The position numbers and the translations under genes were made by a program. Of a DNA stretch of 64,000 bases, positions 44,664-55,345 are shown one piece after another (positions within the stretch are counted from its first letter, which is position 1; every line of letters starts with the position of its first letter). The DNA lies in NCBI GenBank assembly GCA_029204045.2, contig CM055060.1:55353177-55417176 (forward strand), written 5' to 3'. The stretch is from Tillandsia leiboldiana (taxonomy: Eukaryota > Streptophyta > Magnoliopsida > Poales > Bromeliaceae). The notes beneath the pieces were generated by a model. That model saw only the letters and a program-made list of their open reading frames with translations. It did not search any database and was not told the origin of the DNA.

Positions 44664-45958
44664 GATATACGCGATTAAAGTAAACTAAATTATCTATTAA
44701 TAGAGTTAGTATTTATTGTTAATTGGGTAGCCGTAGAATGGGGATCGGGATAAGTACCGATACATCCTACCTAGCTAGTGCCACCTATTTTCCAGCTAGT
44801 TGGTCTAGAGGAACCAGCTATGTAGCAGGAGGTTAGATTTGAAATGGCGTAAGGTTGGATTAGATTCAGTCATGTTCAAAATAACGTAAGTTTGATTAGG
44901 CGAATCATAATCAAGATATGCGAATATAATATCTGTACGCTTTAAATGAATTGATTGTATATTTCTTACAACTCAAATTTTTGAAATTAATAGTTAACAC
45001 CAATAATCCGATAATTACATTTTAGTTTTCGTTTTTGTTTTCTTCATTTAACTCCGCCCATTGGTGCTAGTGAATTTGTCATGAGAATTTGCAGGGATTT
45101 CCAGCATTAGTATCATGTAATTAATTAGTTCATGCTTTAAAGTTTTAATCAACACTATTTGTTCTAAGGAATTTACTAGCCATGTGGATGCAAATGATCA
45201 AATTAAAGAAATGCAGGGTAATTAACGAGATGATGCTTGATCTTTGGTCAATCGAAACAACGAAAGTGTGAAATTCAGGTAACGAGAGTGAAACCAAAGC
45301 GTACAATGTATACATGTTGCATGATTTTCACCAATTTAATTAAACACATAAATTAATATAGATATATATTGGTTGCAAATGTATTTATTGTTCTAGCTTC
45401 GTGAATACTTACCAAAAGATGGAGTAGAATTTTATAGTTATCAATATTTGAAAATTAAAATCTTGTTGAGTTTCTCAATAGTAATTTGCATATACGTACG
45501 CACAGTAAGCAAAAAATGGATGCTTCAAATGGTAATGGTACTCTATTTTGTATTCAAAAGATATATAACTTGAACATAATAAAAGCTTTTGATAATGTTT
45601 CGACTTTCGAATGCCAACCAAGTGCTAGCTAGTGGTGAAATTGGTGGATCGATTGCAAGCCATTAGTTTGACCTATGTCTCGGTGCGAGCTACTACGCAA
45701 TGAAGAAGAGATTCCAAAACATTGTGAGATCCAACGAGCACAAAAATTATTAAATTGTTCCCGTGCAACTCCAAGCTAGTGTGGCTCACAAACTGGTCCG
45801 GTCGTCAGCACCGGTTGGAGTGAGGTTGAATTTCATTCTATTAATTATAGCCTTTGTCGTCGTCTTCCACAACACTGACACGTACATGATCCAACACTAG
45901 CTATTTAGTTAAATAGCTATAATTAACACACAAGCACGTAGGTAAGCAAGATATATAT
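43579..45958. other. AT-rich intergenic DNA with an (AT)n microsatellite
   Basis: No gene or RNA recognised. (AT)n about 36 units long at 44586-44659. Confidence 0.6.
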
Positions 45959-46373
45959 GGCGTATTTGGTATTAAAATTATTTGGGGATAAGAAGAAGGA
46001 TAAGGAGAAAGGAGGATCCTTCTTATCCCTTCAAACACATCAGAAATTACGAAAATATTTTGTTTCAGTACAACTAGAATAAGTGAGAATTACTGTTCTC
46101 ACTTTTTCTAACCATCTTCTTGCTTTTCTCTTAAATATCCTTTCACGTCTTCCGAAGCACTATCTCTCATCTCATTATTACATAATAAAATTTGAGTGCA
46201 AAAAAGTCATTTAAAACAATTAATACTCTTTATTCTTCTTATTCATCATTATCATACCAAATATAAATTTTTTTATCCTTAAAATCATCTCAAACGCTTT
46301 TTTACACTAGTTCCGTATTTTATATTTATCCCTAAAATAGCTAGTTCTGTCTTATTCCGTTACCAAACGAGCC
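45959..46373. mobile_element. MITE-like repeat, copy 1 of a family also at 61681
   Basis: Starts GGCGTATTTGGTATTAAAAT and ends TTATTCCGTTACCAAACGAG-CC, giving imperfect inverted ends. About 415 bp shared over its full length with 61681-62111, including TACGAAAATATTTTGTTTCA. No clear target duplication. Confidence 0.6.
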
Positions 46374-46594
46374 CAGGATCATGCAAGCTCAATGACTAAT
46401 TTAATGATTCTTAAGTTTTTTCTTATCATAATTAATCTACACTTAATTGCTAGCCACCTTAGCTTGGTGTTTTAAATAAGAAAACTAGAATAGGGAGACA
46501 TCCATCCAAGAGACACGCCGGATTACATAATGTAACTTAACAGCCCTAGCACTACTAGCTCTATTATCATATAAAATATAAAATAACATATGTA

Positions 46595-47327
46595 CTTCAA
46601 AACTGTATTTGATTCAGATATAAGTTAAAAATGTTTATTTCAAAAATAAGTGTAAGTTCAAAAATAAACAGAAATAAAACTAATTTTATATTTGAATAAA
46701 AATTAAATTATTTTTGAAAATAAAAAAAATAATATTTAGATAGTTAAAATGAAATAGTGAGAATAAAAATAATTATAATTTCAAAATAATAATATTTTAA
46801 TCTAATTAATTAATATAAAAATATTAATTAAGGGCAATGCTACTTGTACACCCCCAAGTGGGGTGTACATCCTACATCCCACCCATCTAAGGGTGGGGAT
46901 AATCTATCGGTCACTTCGAAGTGACCGGTAAAATTCACCCCATCCTTGGATGGGTGGGATGTAAGATATACACCCCACTTGGGGGTGTACAAGTAGCATT
47001 TTCCTATTAATAAATAATTTAGTTAACTACAAATAATTTAATAAATTAATTAGTTAATTATCTAATAGTTAAATAATTAGTTAATAAAATAATTAGATTT
47101 GTCAAAATATTAAATTAATTAAAATTATATTTATTTTAATTAAGTTTATTCTTAAATGTGAATAATTTTGTTTCAGGAAAAAGACTAGAACAGTAGTCAA
47201 CCTTATACCAGTTTATTACAGAGAGGCGATAATTACTGTTGTCATCCAAACCAAACACGTTTGGAGAATAAAGCTCAAACAAAATTTTATTTTAGACCTA
47301 GCTTGCTTTCAAAACAAACCCTACTAA
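46595..47327. mobile_element. AT-rich PIF-like element remnant hosting a MITE
   Basis: Starts TGTATTTGATTCAGATATAAG and ends CAAAACAAACCCTA; resembles the 32318 element and 7636-8240. The Mutator-like MITE at 46831 sits inside it. Confidence 0.45.
46831..47004. mobile_element. Mutator-like MITE
   Basis: 174 bp; flanks TATTAATTA and TATTAATAA (8 of 9). Inverted ends GGCAATGCTACTTGTACACC and GGAAAATGCTACTTGTACAC, with internal inverted pairs CCCACCCATC/GATGGGTGGG and a CGGTCACTTCGAAGTGACCG palindrome, so the whole element folds on itself. Confidence 0.85.
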
Positions 47328-47755
47328 AAAACTAAAGAATTTTGAGAACGATGTTTTTAGCAGGACATTAACTCGAATGAAATAGAAGAAAACTCATACT
47401 CAAATATCTTATAAAATTATATATATTCTAAAAACTTGAACTTTAAAAAAGTGGTATTTTTATTATTTCAATAACAACAACAAGCTGGATTCTAGAGAAC
47501 AGTACCGTAGAAGCCGCTGGAAGACCCTAGCTAAGCTTAATTTGTACTCGACAAGATTCCTCTATTATTGAAGGGACATTGTTGGAGAAAGTGATTGTCT
47601 TTTAGCTATAAAATTGTTACTTAATTTACAAGGCAAAGCAAGAGAAAAAGAAATGTAAAAATGAAAGAGAATATTGCAATGTTTGGTCATAGCTTCTAAT
47701 CCATTCTCTAATTAATTAATGCTCATTAGCAGAAGAAATTAATCACCTCTATATT
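47328..47755. other. AT-rich intergenic DNA, no feature recognised
   Basis: No ORF or repeat boundary seen before the direct repeat at 47756. Confidence 0.5.
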
Positions 47756-48236
47756 CTTAATATCTGCTGGATTTCTTACATACCTAGCTACCATTTCAAA
47801 TATGTTTTCAAAAGTTTTATTTATTTATTTTTTTGTATACTCCTATTTTGAGAGTTTACTCAAAAAAATTTGAATTTTTAGAATGGTTTATTTGAGATCT
47901 ATGATAAATTTTTGAGTAATTATGAAAGTAGTTTTGAGCTCAGGAGTATTGATTGAAATTCGTGCAAATGATGCAAATTAATACATGCACTCCTATCAAA
48001 TGGCTCCTTTGTAACACTTTTATTTTTCGGATCCCAAGTATGAGAAAAAGAAAGGTCATTATCAATTTACAAAGAAAATTGCTAATCTCGAAAATGCAAA
48101 TACGAAAAAATATTATTATCATAATTTTTTTAAATTCTGACACTTTAAAATATCAAAAAATTAATAATAATAATAAATTTTATTATTTAATAAATTAGTT
48201 TAATGTAATAAAAAATTTATATAATGATATTCTTTA
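47756..48236. repeat. Long direct repeat, left copy
   Basis: 481 bp, from CTTAATATCTGCTGG to GATATTCTTTA, matching 53166-53646 with only scattered differences. AT-rich, no LTR-type TG/CA ends, no coding capacity. Confidence 0.9.
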
Positions 48237-48244
48237 CAACCTAG

Positions 48245-48256
48245 GCTCTGATACCA
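48245..48256 (-). other. Orphan primer-binding site of a Gypsy element
   Basis: TGGTATCAGAGC on the minus strand, seven bases inside the LTR boundary at 48264. Only about 27 bp of internal element sequence (48237-48263) remain before the direct repeat starts. Confidence 0.85.
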
Positions 48257-49708
48257 CCTAATCTGTCACGCCCCGGGGTCGAAACTGCGACCCGGACTCG
48301 CCAACAGATCCGCCACCCATGCCAAACCCGCATAGGCGAAGCGTCCTACCTGCAAAAAGAACTACAGCTAACAGATATCAGAGCTAAAAGATAAAACTGC
48401 TGTAGAATAAAATCAACCACTGTACAACTGAAGATAAAACAACAAGGTCCATCTCCCAAAAATGATAATCATACATTAACCTCGAGTACAAAACTCACAG
48501 CTCAACAGGGAGATATCTCAAATAAAACATCAGTGTACAAGCCCTCAATACATCATATCCTCACTACATCAGTCTCTCAAAAGAGGAAATAAATACCAAT
48601 CTACCGACTATACTGAAGATCTCCTCCAAAGGGGGTACCGCTACTCTCCAAAGATGGGTCTGGATCTAGCTCGCTACTCCCTCACCACGCACAGCAACCA
48701 CAGAACGGCAACACCCGCCAAGACTCTGCAAAACAAAGAGGGGAAAGGACAAAAGGGGGAAAACCCCCAACGGGCGTGAGAACTACGCAATAAGGGAGTT
48801 CTCAGTGGGTATCGCCACTAGGCCCGACGATCTGCCCACCAAGACTACTAGAGGCAAAAGATAACCGATGCAGTAAAACTGAAAGAAGAAGCTGGAAACA
48901 CTCTACAGCTACCATGCCTCTATCCAAATGCTCAAATGGGGAAACTCTGATGAAGATATGCAACTCTCGCACACGAGGTGCTCAATCGACCCAATCGAGC
49001 TGACTGCCACATCGGGTCCAGTCAAACCTGCGCCCACCTACAACCACCTCCCGCTGACGGGCAGGAATTACGTAGGGCGTCCAAACGGGCTAACTCGCTA
49101 TCGAGTAGTGGCTCATGCAGGCTATAGTCAAATCCATGCCCTCTCTCTCTCAGAACGGAAAGACTCAAGATGCTCAACCTCTCACACAATGGTCAAAGAA
49201 CTCACAACGACCACGGGACCACCGTCAAACCCCGAACGGTTCCCAACAATACTAGCACTGGTCTAACACAGCTACTAGACTCCACTCGGTCCCCCAGGCA
49301 CGAGTGTAACACATAGTATCTGCCTGAATAAACCCAATCGATAGACCAGTAATCACTGGTACTGCCTGCTCTGCCGCGACGGGTATGCCAGCCTACGCAT
49401 AACACCGAAGCAAAGGAGTCCCAAGGACTCAAAACCCAGCATGGTGCCCGGCGCTCTGCACCGTGGAAAGCCTACTCCGGAGTGGCACTCGAGGGGAGCG
49501 ACCCACACGAGTAAAGTATCACTGTATCAAGCATCACTGTATCGAGTATCTCTGTAACCACTGTCTCATAACAGCAGGACTGGATCAAGACTATGATCAA
49601 AGTGGGAAACTCCGTCCACTAACAAAACCCCGATCTGACGCAATAGTACTCAAAAAGTGGAAAACACCATCCACTAGAACAAATCTGATACCCAATCTGT
49701 TGCAATAG

Positions 49709-49905
49709 TCAACATCCGGTCAACCGCCCAAAGTCCGCGGTCACCGCAATAACCCGCGACCCACAATTGGGTAAGATAATCAAGATCCGGTCAACCGTCT
49801 ACTGTCCGCGGTTGCCGCAATAACCCACGACCCACAATTGGGTAAATTAATCAAGATCCGGTCAACCGCCTACTGTCCGCGGTTGTCGCAATAACCCACA
49901 ATCCA
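49709..49905. repeat. 72-bp tandem repeat, about 2.8 copies, in the LTR
   Basis: Units start at 49709, 49781 and 49853 with TCAAGATCCGGTCAACCG (first unit CAACATCC), followed by GTCCGCGGT and CAATAACCC. Confidence 0.85.
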
Positions 49906-51403
49906 ACATCAAGCACACCCTGTCTCTGACCCTAAGGTCCCAGCTACACTATCCCAAACCTCTGCTCGAACCCGAGCAACATGACTCAAAAGTCTAAATA
50001 AAAGGGAGAAAGAAAGCAATCATGGTTTCTCCTAAGTCAAATTCCAATATGTAGTGCAGCAGTAAAAGATGGTCTAACTATATGTCCATACACATATGTC
50101 CATACAAGCATGCATTTGTCCTCAGGAAGAATAAGGGAAATAAACCTCATGCCAAAATTATCAATGACCATACCTGTCCATAATTCTCAATCCATAATGG
50201 CTCCTCAGAGTAGAACCTGCACATAACTACATAATCCTATCCCAATGCATAAACCATCCTCATAAAAGGTTATGTGCTAATATGGCATGATAATTAATCA
50301 TATAGGGTATCCTGCCTTAGATAAGCTTCCACTAATCATCAACATGACTATTTGATTAATACCATTGTCATACTGTGAATAATTCACTTGCAATTTCCAT
50401 AAAATCCTCATTGTTAAACTTACCGATCAATCTCAGCTATTGTACCATTCACCTGCATGCAATGCTAACATATGAAAATTTAGAGAACCGTCCACCGGTT
50501 CCGGGAATAAGGCACCCACCTGAAAAGCTGACTGTCCAAAGCCCAACAGCTGAAAACACCAATTAACTCTAATCCCTTGCTCCAATAAGTTCAGCACACC
50601 CGTAACACTCCTGGCACAATACAAAGTCCACTAATTACACTGGGCTCCCAAATATAGCACTTAAAACCACATACAACCTCGAATTCTGAACTGTTAAATT
50701 ATCACCTGCAGATAGTGCCCAGAAAATTCCAATAAAAATATCACAGCAATCCTTGCGTCGATAGCTTCGAATCGGTACCTTGCACGCCCAAATCGGAGTT
50801 CGGTAAGTCAAGATAAAAATTCGGCAAGGGGGTACACTCATACAAAAATCTGTATTAAAACTGTACACTGTTCACTGAGAAAACAGTAATTTTCACCTCT
50901 GATGAAATCTCAGAAAAATCCAAGAAAAATACGAGCGCATTCCTTGTGATCTGTAGATGAAAAAGTTGTATAAGCTCGTTTCCGGCTGACGCTTGTGCGC
51001 AAAGATATGGCCAAAACACCTCGATACTGTCCCACAAAGCCAAACAGAAAAAGGGTCACAGTGTTGCCTCGGGATCCGTGCCAAAAACTCGCAACAGGAA
51101 AGCGCGATCAATACGAAAGATGAAGTCCTACCTCTTAGGAGTCTGTCGGCACAAGAATCACAGAAAAAGAAGCTCGGGGTAGCCCAGGGGAGCCAAAACA
51201 CTGTCGCTGCGCCGAAGAAGAACACTAGAAAGCAACATCGCGCCGCACCGAAAAATGGGGAACCTCGGGATTCGTGCCCCCAAAAATCCCAAAACTCTGC
51301 AGGAAGATCAAGGACTTGAAGATGAAAATCTTCCAAGAAGGGAGCTCGGGGAGATCAAGCTTGGGCTGAGAGGAAAAAACCAAAGAAGAGGGCTCGGGCT
51401 GCC

Positions 51404-51411
51404 TATTTATA
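51404..51411 (-). promoter_or_regulatory. Candidate TATA box of the Gypsy LTR
   Basis: TATAAATA on the minus strand, with CCAATTGT about 20 bp upstream. The downstream sequence lacks ORFs, as for an LTR R/U5 region. Confidence 0.55.
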
Positions 51412-52462
51412 GGCTGAGAAAAACAATTGGAAGAATTCCCATTGTGTCCCAAGTTCCGGGCGCGCACAGTGCGGCCCGGCCCAGCCCACCGGTTTCGGGC
51501 GCGCACAGTGCGGCCCGGCCCACCGATTTCGGGCGCGCACAGTGCGGCCCGGTCCACCACACAGCCCAGTCCACCACTCCCCCGGGCCCCACTGCACCCG
51601 GTGCACCTGCGCCCGCGAATGGCGACGCGACACGTGGCCCGGCAACCCGTGCACCGCGCACGTCGCGCCGTGGACCGCGCACGTCGCGGCTGACCCGGGC
51701 CCGTACGGCCACCTGCCCCGCCGTACGGCCACCTGCCCCGGTCAACAACTCCACTGATTGCGTGGACCGGGAGCACAACACCGGACCAACTACCTCACGC
51801 CACGTGTCCACCCGGTCTACCGTGCACCACCGGCCTGCTCCGTGAACCCAGACCACAACACCGACCAGTGAGAACCTGCCACGTGTCCCCTCCTCGGGTG
51901 CACGACGGCCGCGTGGACCGCGCACCTGACCGCGCCCCCGCGCGCCTGCCCGCGCCCCTGTGCGCCTGCCCGCGGCCGCGCGCCGCCTGCCCGAGCGCCT
52001 TCCGCCGCCTTCCGCCGCTGCCCGCCGCCGCCAACCGCCGCCGGCGATCGCCGGAAACACTGTTCCGGCGATGAACAGTAAAATTACTGTAGCAAGCTCC
52101 GAAAAATACATGTAAATAGCCCATCTTGACCGTTTTCGCGCGCTGATTCCAAATCCGGCGTCCATTTTGCCAAATTCCAATCCTATAATTTGCCGGAGGC
52201 TCCCGGAAAGGTATTTTTAATCCGAATTCCGCGCCGAGCCTAAATTGATATCCACTCCTCGCATAAACTCTTCTAAACATCCGATGGGGTCCCTCGATTA
52301 CCTACGAGATCCATTTTAAGCCCCGAGTCCATCTCTTGTGTCCAAACTGGCGCGCGAACACCGCCGACATGCCACGTAGGCTTCCAGAAGCTGCTGGTCA
52401 CACTGTAGAAGCCCTGCAAAGATCCGGGTCACCACAGTATGTACGGCAGTTTCCGTACAGAC

Positions 52463-52513
52463 GGCGGATCTGTTAGCGAGCCCGGGTCGCAGTTTCGACC
52501 CCGGGGCGTGACA
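52463..52513 (+). repeat. Inverted copy of the LTR end
   Basis: 51 bp that are the reverse complement of 48264-48314 with two mismatches, ending CCCCGGGGCGTGACA. Preceded by a small palindrome, TGTACGGCAGTTTCCGTACA. Confidence 0.88.
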
Positions 52514-52711
52514 GGGGTAGCCGCAGAGGGTGCCGCGGCAAGGAGAAGGTGCCACAGAGGGGGCCGCGGCTGCGGAGAAGGTGCCACAGAGGGTCCGCAG
52601 AGGGGCGGGTGAGGTGCCGCAGAGGGGCCGCGAGGGAGATCGGAGGGGGTAGCCGCAGAGGGTGCCGCGGCAAGGAGAAGGTGCCACAGAGGGGGCCACG
52701 GCTGCGGAGAA

Positions 52712-52744
<33 letters not shown>

Positions 52745-52835
52745 GGGGGGCCGCGAGGGAGATCGGAGGGGGTAGCCGCAGAGGGTGCCGCGGCAAGGAG
52801 AAGGTGCCACAGAGGGGGCCGCGGCTGCGGAGAAT

Positions 52836-52867
<32 letters not shown>

Positions 52868-52905
52868 GGGGGGCCGCGAGGAGATCGGAGATCGGAGAGC
52901 GGGGA
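52514..52905. repeat. GC-rich tandem repeats with GAGATCG microsatellite
   Basis: Three imperfect units of about 120-135 bp starting GGGGTAGCCGCAGAGGGTGC at 52514, about 52647 and about 52768. Units 2 and 3 contain GGAGATC repeats. Open frames on both strands come from the repeat and show no domain. Confidence 0.85.
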
Positions 52906-53012
52906 TGAAGAAACCGAGTTCGGAAGAGGGGATGAAGATGAGGTTGGGGGAGAAGAGTAAAGCCTGCAGAAAGTTTTGTCTCGAACCCCGTGAAAAAAAT
53001 GGGTTCCTGTGA

Positions 53013-53165
53013 ATTCCAGCTGGGGATGGGAATTCAAATTCCCATCCCCATACCCCCTATTCCAGCATAGATGGAATCCGAATTCCATCATTCCGTATCC
53101 CCGTTTGGGTATGGAAACGGGGATAAGGGGGTTATTCCCCCCTTATCCCCGTTACCAAACGGGGC
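53013..53165. mobile_element. Right part of a PIF-like MITE
   Basis: Ends TTACCAAACGGGGCC directly before TTA (53167-53169), with internal inverted pairs GGGGATAAGGGGG/CCCCCTTATCCCC. No matching left end is found before the tandem repeats, so it is truncated. Confidence 0.6.
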
Positions 53166-53646
53166 CTTAATATCTGCTGGATTTCCCACATACCTAGCTA
53201 CCATTTCAAATATATTTTCAAAAGTTTTATTTATTTATTTTTTTGTATACTCCTATTTTGAGAGTTTACTTAAAAAAATTTGAATTTTTAGAATGATGTA
53301 TTTGAGATCTACGATAAATTTTTGAGTAATTATGAAAGTAGTTTTGAGCTCAGGAGTATTGAATGAAATTCATGCAAATGACTGCAAATTAATACATGCA
53401 CTCCTATCAAATGCCTCCTTTGTAACACTTTTATTTTTCGGATCCCAAGTATGAGAAAAAGAAAGGTCATTATCAATTTACAAAGAAAATTGCTAATCTC
53501 GAAAATGCAAATACGAAAAAATATTATTATCATATTTTTTTTAAATTCTGACACTTTAAAATATCAAAAAATTAAAAATAATAATAAATTTATTATTTAA
53601 TAAATTAGTTTAATATAATAAAAAATTTATATAATGATATTCTTTA
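53166..53646. repeat. Long direct repeat, right copy
   Basis: 481 bp, copy of 47756-48236. Its left edge falls exactly on the TTA next to the MITE end. Confidence 0.9.
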
Positions 53647-53829
53647 AGAGAAATACTTTAGTACTTTTTTTATTAAATAATAAAAATAATTTTAACCGTT
53701 GATCAAACTAGAATAAAAAAGTAATTTTAATTATTACCAGGTTAACAGGTAACTTTATAAAAAGGGCAGTTTTGTAATTAAATATCACAAAATAAAAAAA
53801 TATATTAATTAAAACAGTTTTTACTAATT

Positions 53830-55345
53830 TAATCATTAATTTAAAAAAATTTAAAATTACAATTTAGATATTAATTTAAAGAGTTTAATTTTAAAAATTT
53901 TAAAATTACAATTTAGTCATTAATTTAAAGAGCTATTTAAAAAGTTTTAAAATTACAATTTAGACATTAATTTTAAAAGTTTAAGAATTATAATTTATGC
54001 ATTAATTTAAAGAGTTTAAATTAAAAACATTTAGAATTAAAATTTAGGCATTAATTTAAAGAATTTAAATTAAAAAACTTTAGAATTACAATTTAGGCAT
54101 TAATTAATTTAAAGAGTTTTAGAATTACTATTTAGTCATTAGTTTTAAAAGTTTACTTTAAAGAATTTTAGAATGACAATTAAGGTATTAATTTAAAAAG
54201 TTTAATTTAAAAAAAAATTGAATTACAATTTAGGCATTAATTTAAAGGGTTTAATTTAAAGGGTTTTAAAATTATAATTTACGCATTAATTTAAAAAGTT
54301 TAAATTAAAAAAATTTAGAAATTACAATTTAGACATTAATTTAAAAAGTTTTAGAATTACAATTTAGGTATTAATTTAAAAAGTATAATTTAAAGTGTTT
54401 TAGAATGACAATTTAGACATTAATTTAAAAATTTTAATTTAAAAAATTTTAGAATTACAATTTAGGCATTAATTTAAAGAGTTTAATTTAAAAAATTTTA
54501 GAATTATAATTTACGCATTAATTTAAAGAGTTTAAATTTAAAAAAAAATTAGAATTACAATTTAGGTATTAATTTAAAAAGTTTTAGAATTACAATTTAG
54601 GTATTAATTTAAAAAGTTTAATTTAAAGAGTTTTAGAATGACAATTTAGGCATTAATTTAAAAAGTTTAATTTAAAAAAATTTAGAATTACAATTTAGGC
54701 ATTAATTTAAAAAGTTTTAGAATTAAAATTTAGTCATTAATTTAAAGAGTTTAATTTAAAAAAAATTAGAATTATAATTTAGGTATTAATTTAAAGAGTT
54801 TTAGAATTACAATTTAGGCATTAATTTAAAAAGTTTTGAAATTATAATTTAGACATTAATTTAAAGAGTTTAATTTAAAGAGATTTATAATTATAATTTA
54901 AGCATTAATTTAAAGAGTTTAATTTAAAAAAATTTAGAATTACAATTTAGGCATTAATTTAAAGAGTTTAATTTAAAAAATTTTAGAATTACAATTTAGG
55001 TATTAATTTAAAGAGTTTAAATTTAAAAAATTTAGAATTACAATTTAGGCATTAATTTAAAGAGTTTTAGAATTACAATTAGGCATTAATTTAAAAATTT
55101 TAATTTAAAGAATTTTAGAATGACAATTTAGGCATTAATTTAAAGAGTTTAATTTAAAAAATTTTAGAATTACTATTTAGGCATTAATTTAAAGAGTTTT
55201 AGAATTACAATTTAATCATTAATTTAAAGATTTTAATTTTAAAAAAATTAGAATTACAATTTATGCATTAATTTAAAGAGTTTTAGAATTACAATTTAGG
55301 TATTAATTTAAAAAATTTTAGAATTACAATTTAGGCATTAATTTA
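53830..55345. repeat. AT-rich minisatellite
   Basis: About 1.5 kb of irregular tandem repeats of roughly 30-50 bp built on TTTAGAATTACAATTTAGGC, ATTAATTTAAAGAGTTT and AATTTAAAAAA. Some 35 to 40 copies of the ACAATTTAGGCATTAATTTA core and its variants. No coding capacity. Confidence 0.9.

Larger units (their letters stand above)
48264..52440 (-). repeat. Gypsy 5' LTR (minus orientation), element body lost
   Basis: Begins TGTCACGCCCCGGGGTCGAA, sharing its first 15 bases with the LTRs at 14441 and 22169 but otherwise different, so a separate chromovirus-like family. It has no coding frames. It holds 72-bp tandem repeats (49709-49905), a minus-strand CCTATAAATAGGC promoter motif (51404-51411) and a CpG-dense block upstream of it (51450-52070). 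Right boundary placed near ACCACAGTA (52440) by analogy with the other LTR; uncertain. About 4.2 kb is long but within the range of Tekay-type LTRs. Confidence 0.75.

Noticed and set aside
47756..53646. Reading the 481-bp direct repeats as LTRs of a 5.9-kb retrotransposon
   Set aside because: They lack TG/CA ends, and the adjacent primer site belongs to the opposite-strand Gypsy LTR at 48264. No purine tract precedes the right copy.
53830..55345. CRISPR-like regular repeats
   Set aside because: Plant nuclear context, irregular unit length and no unique spacers; an AT-rich minisatellite.
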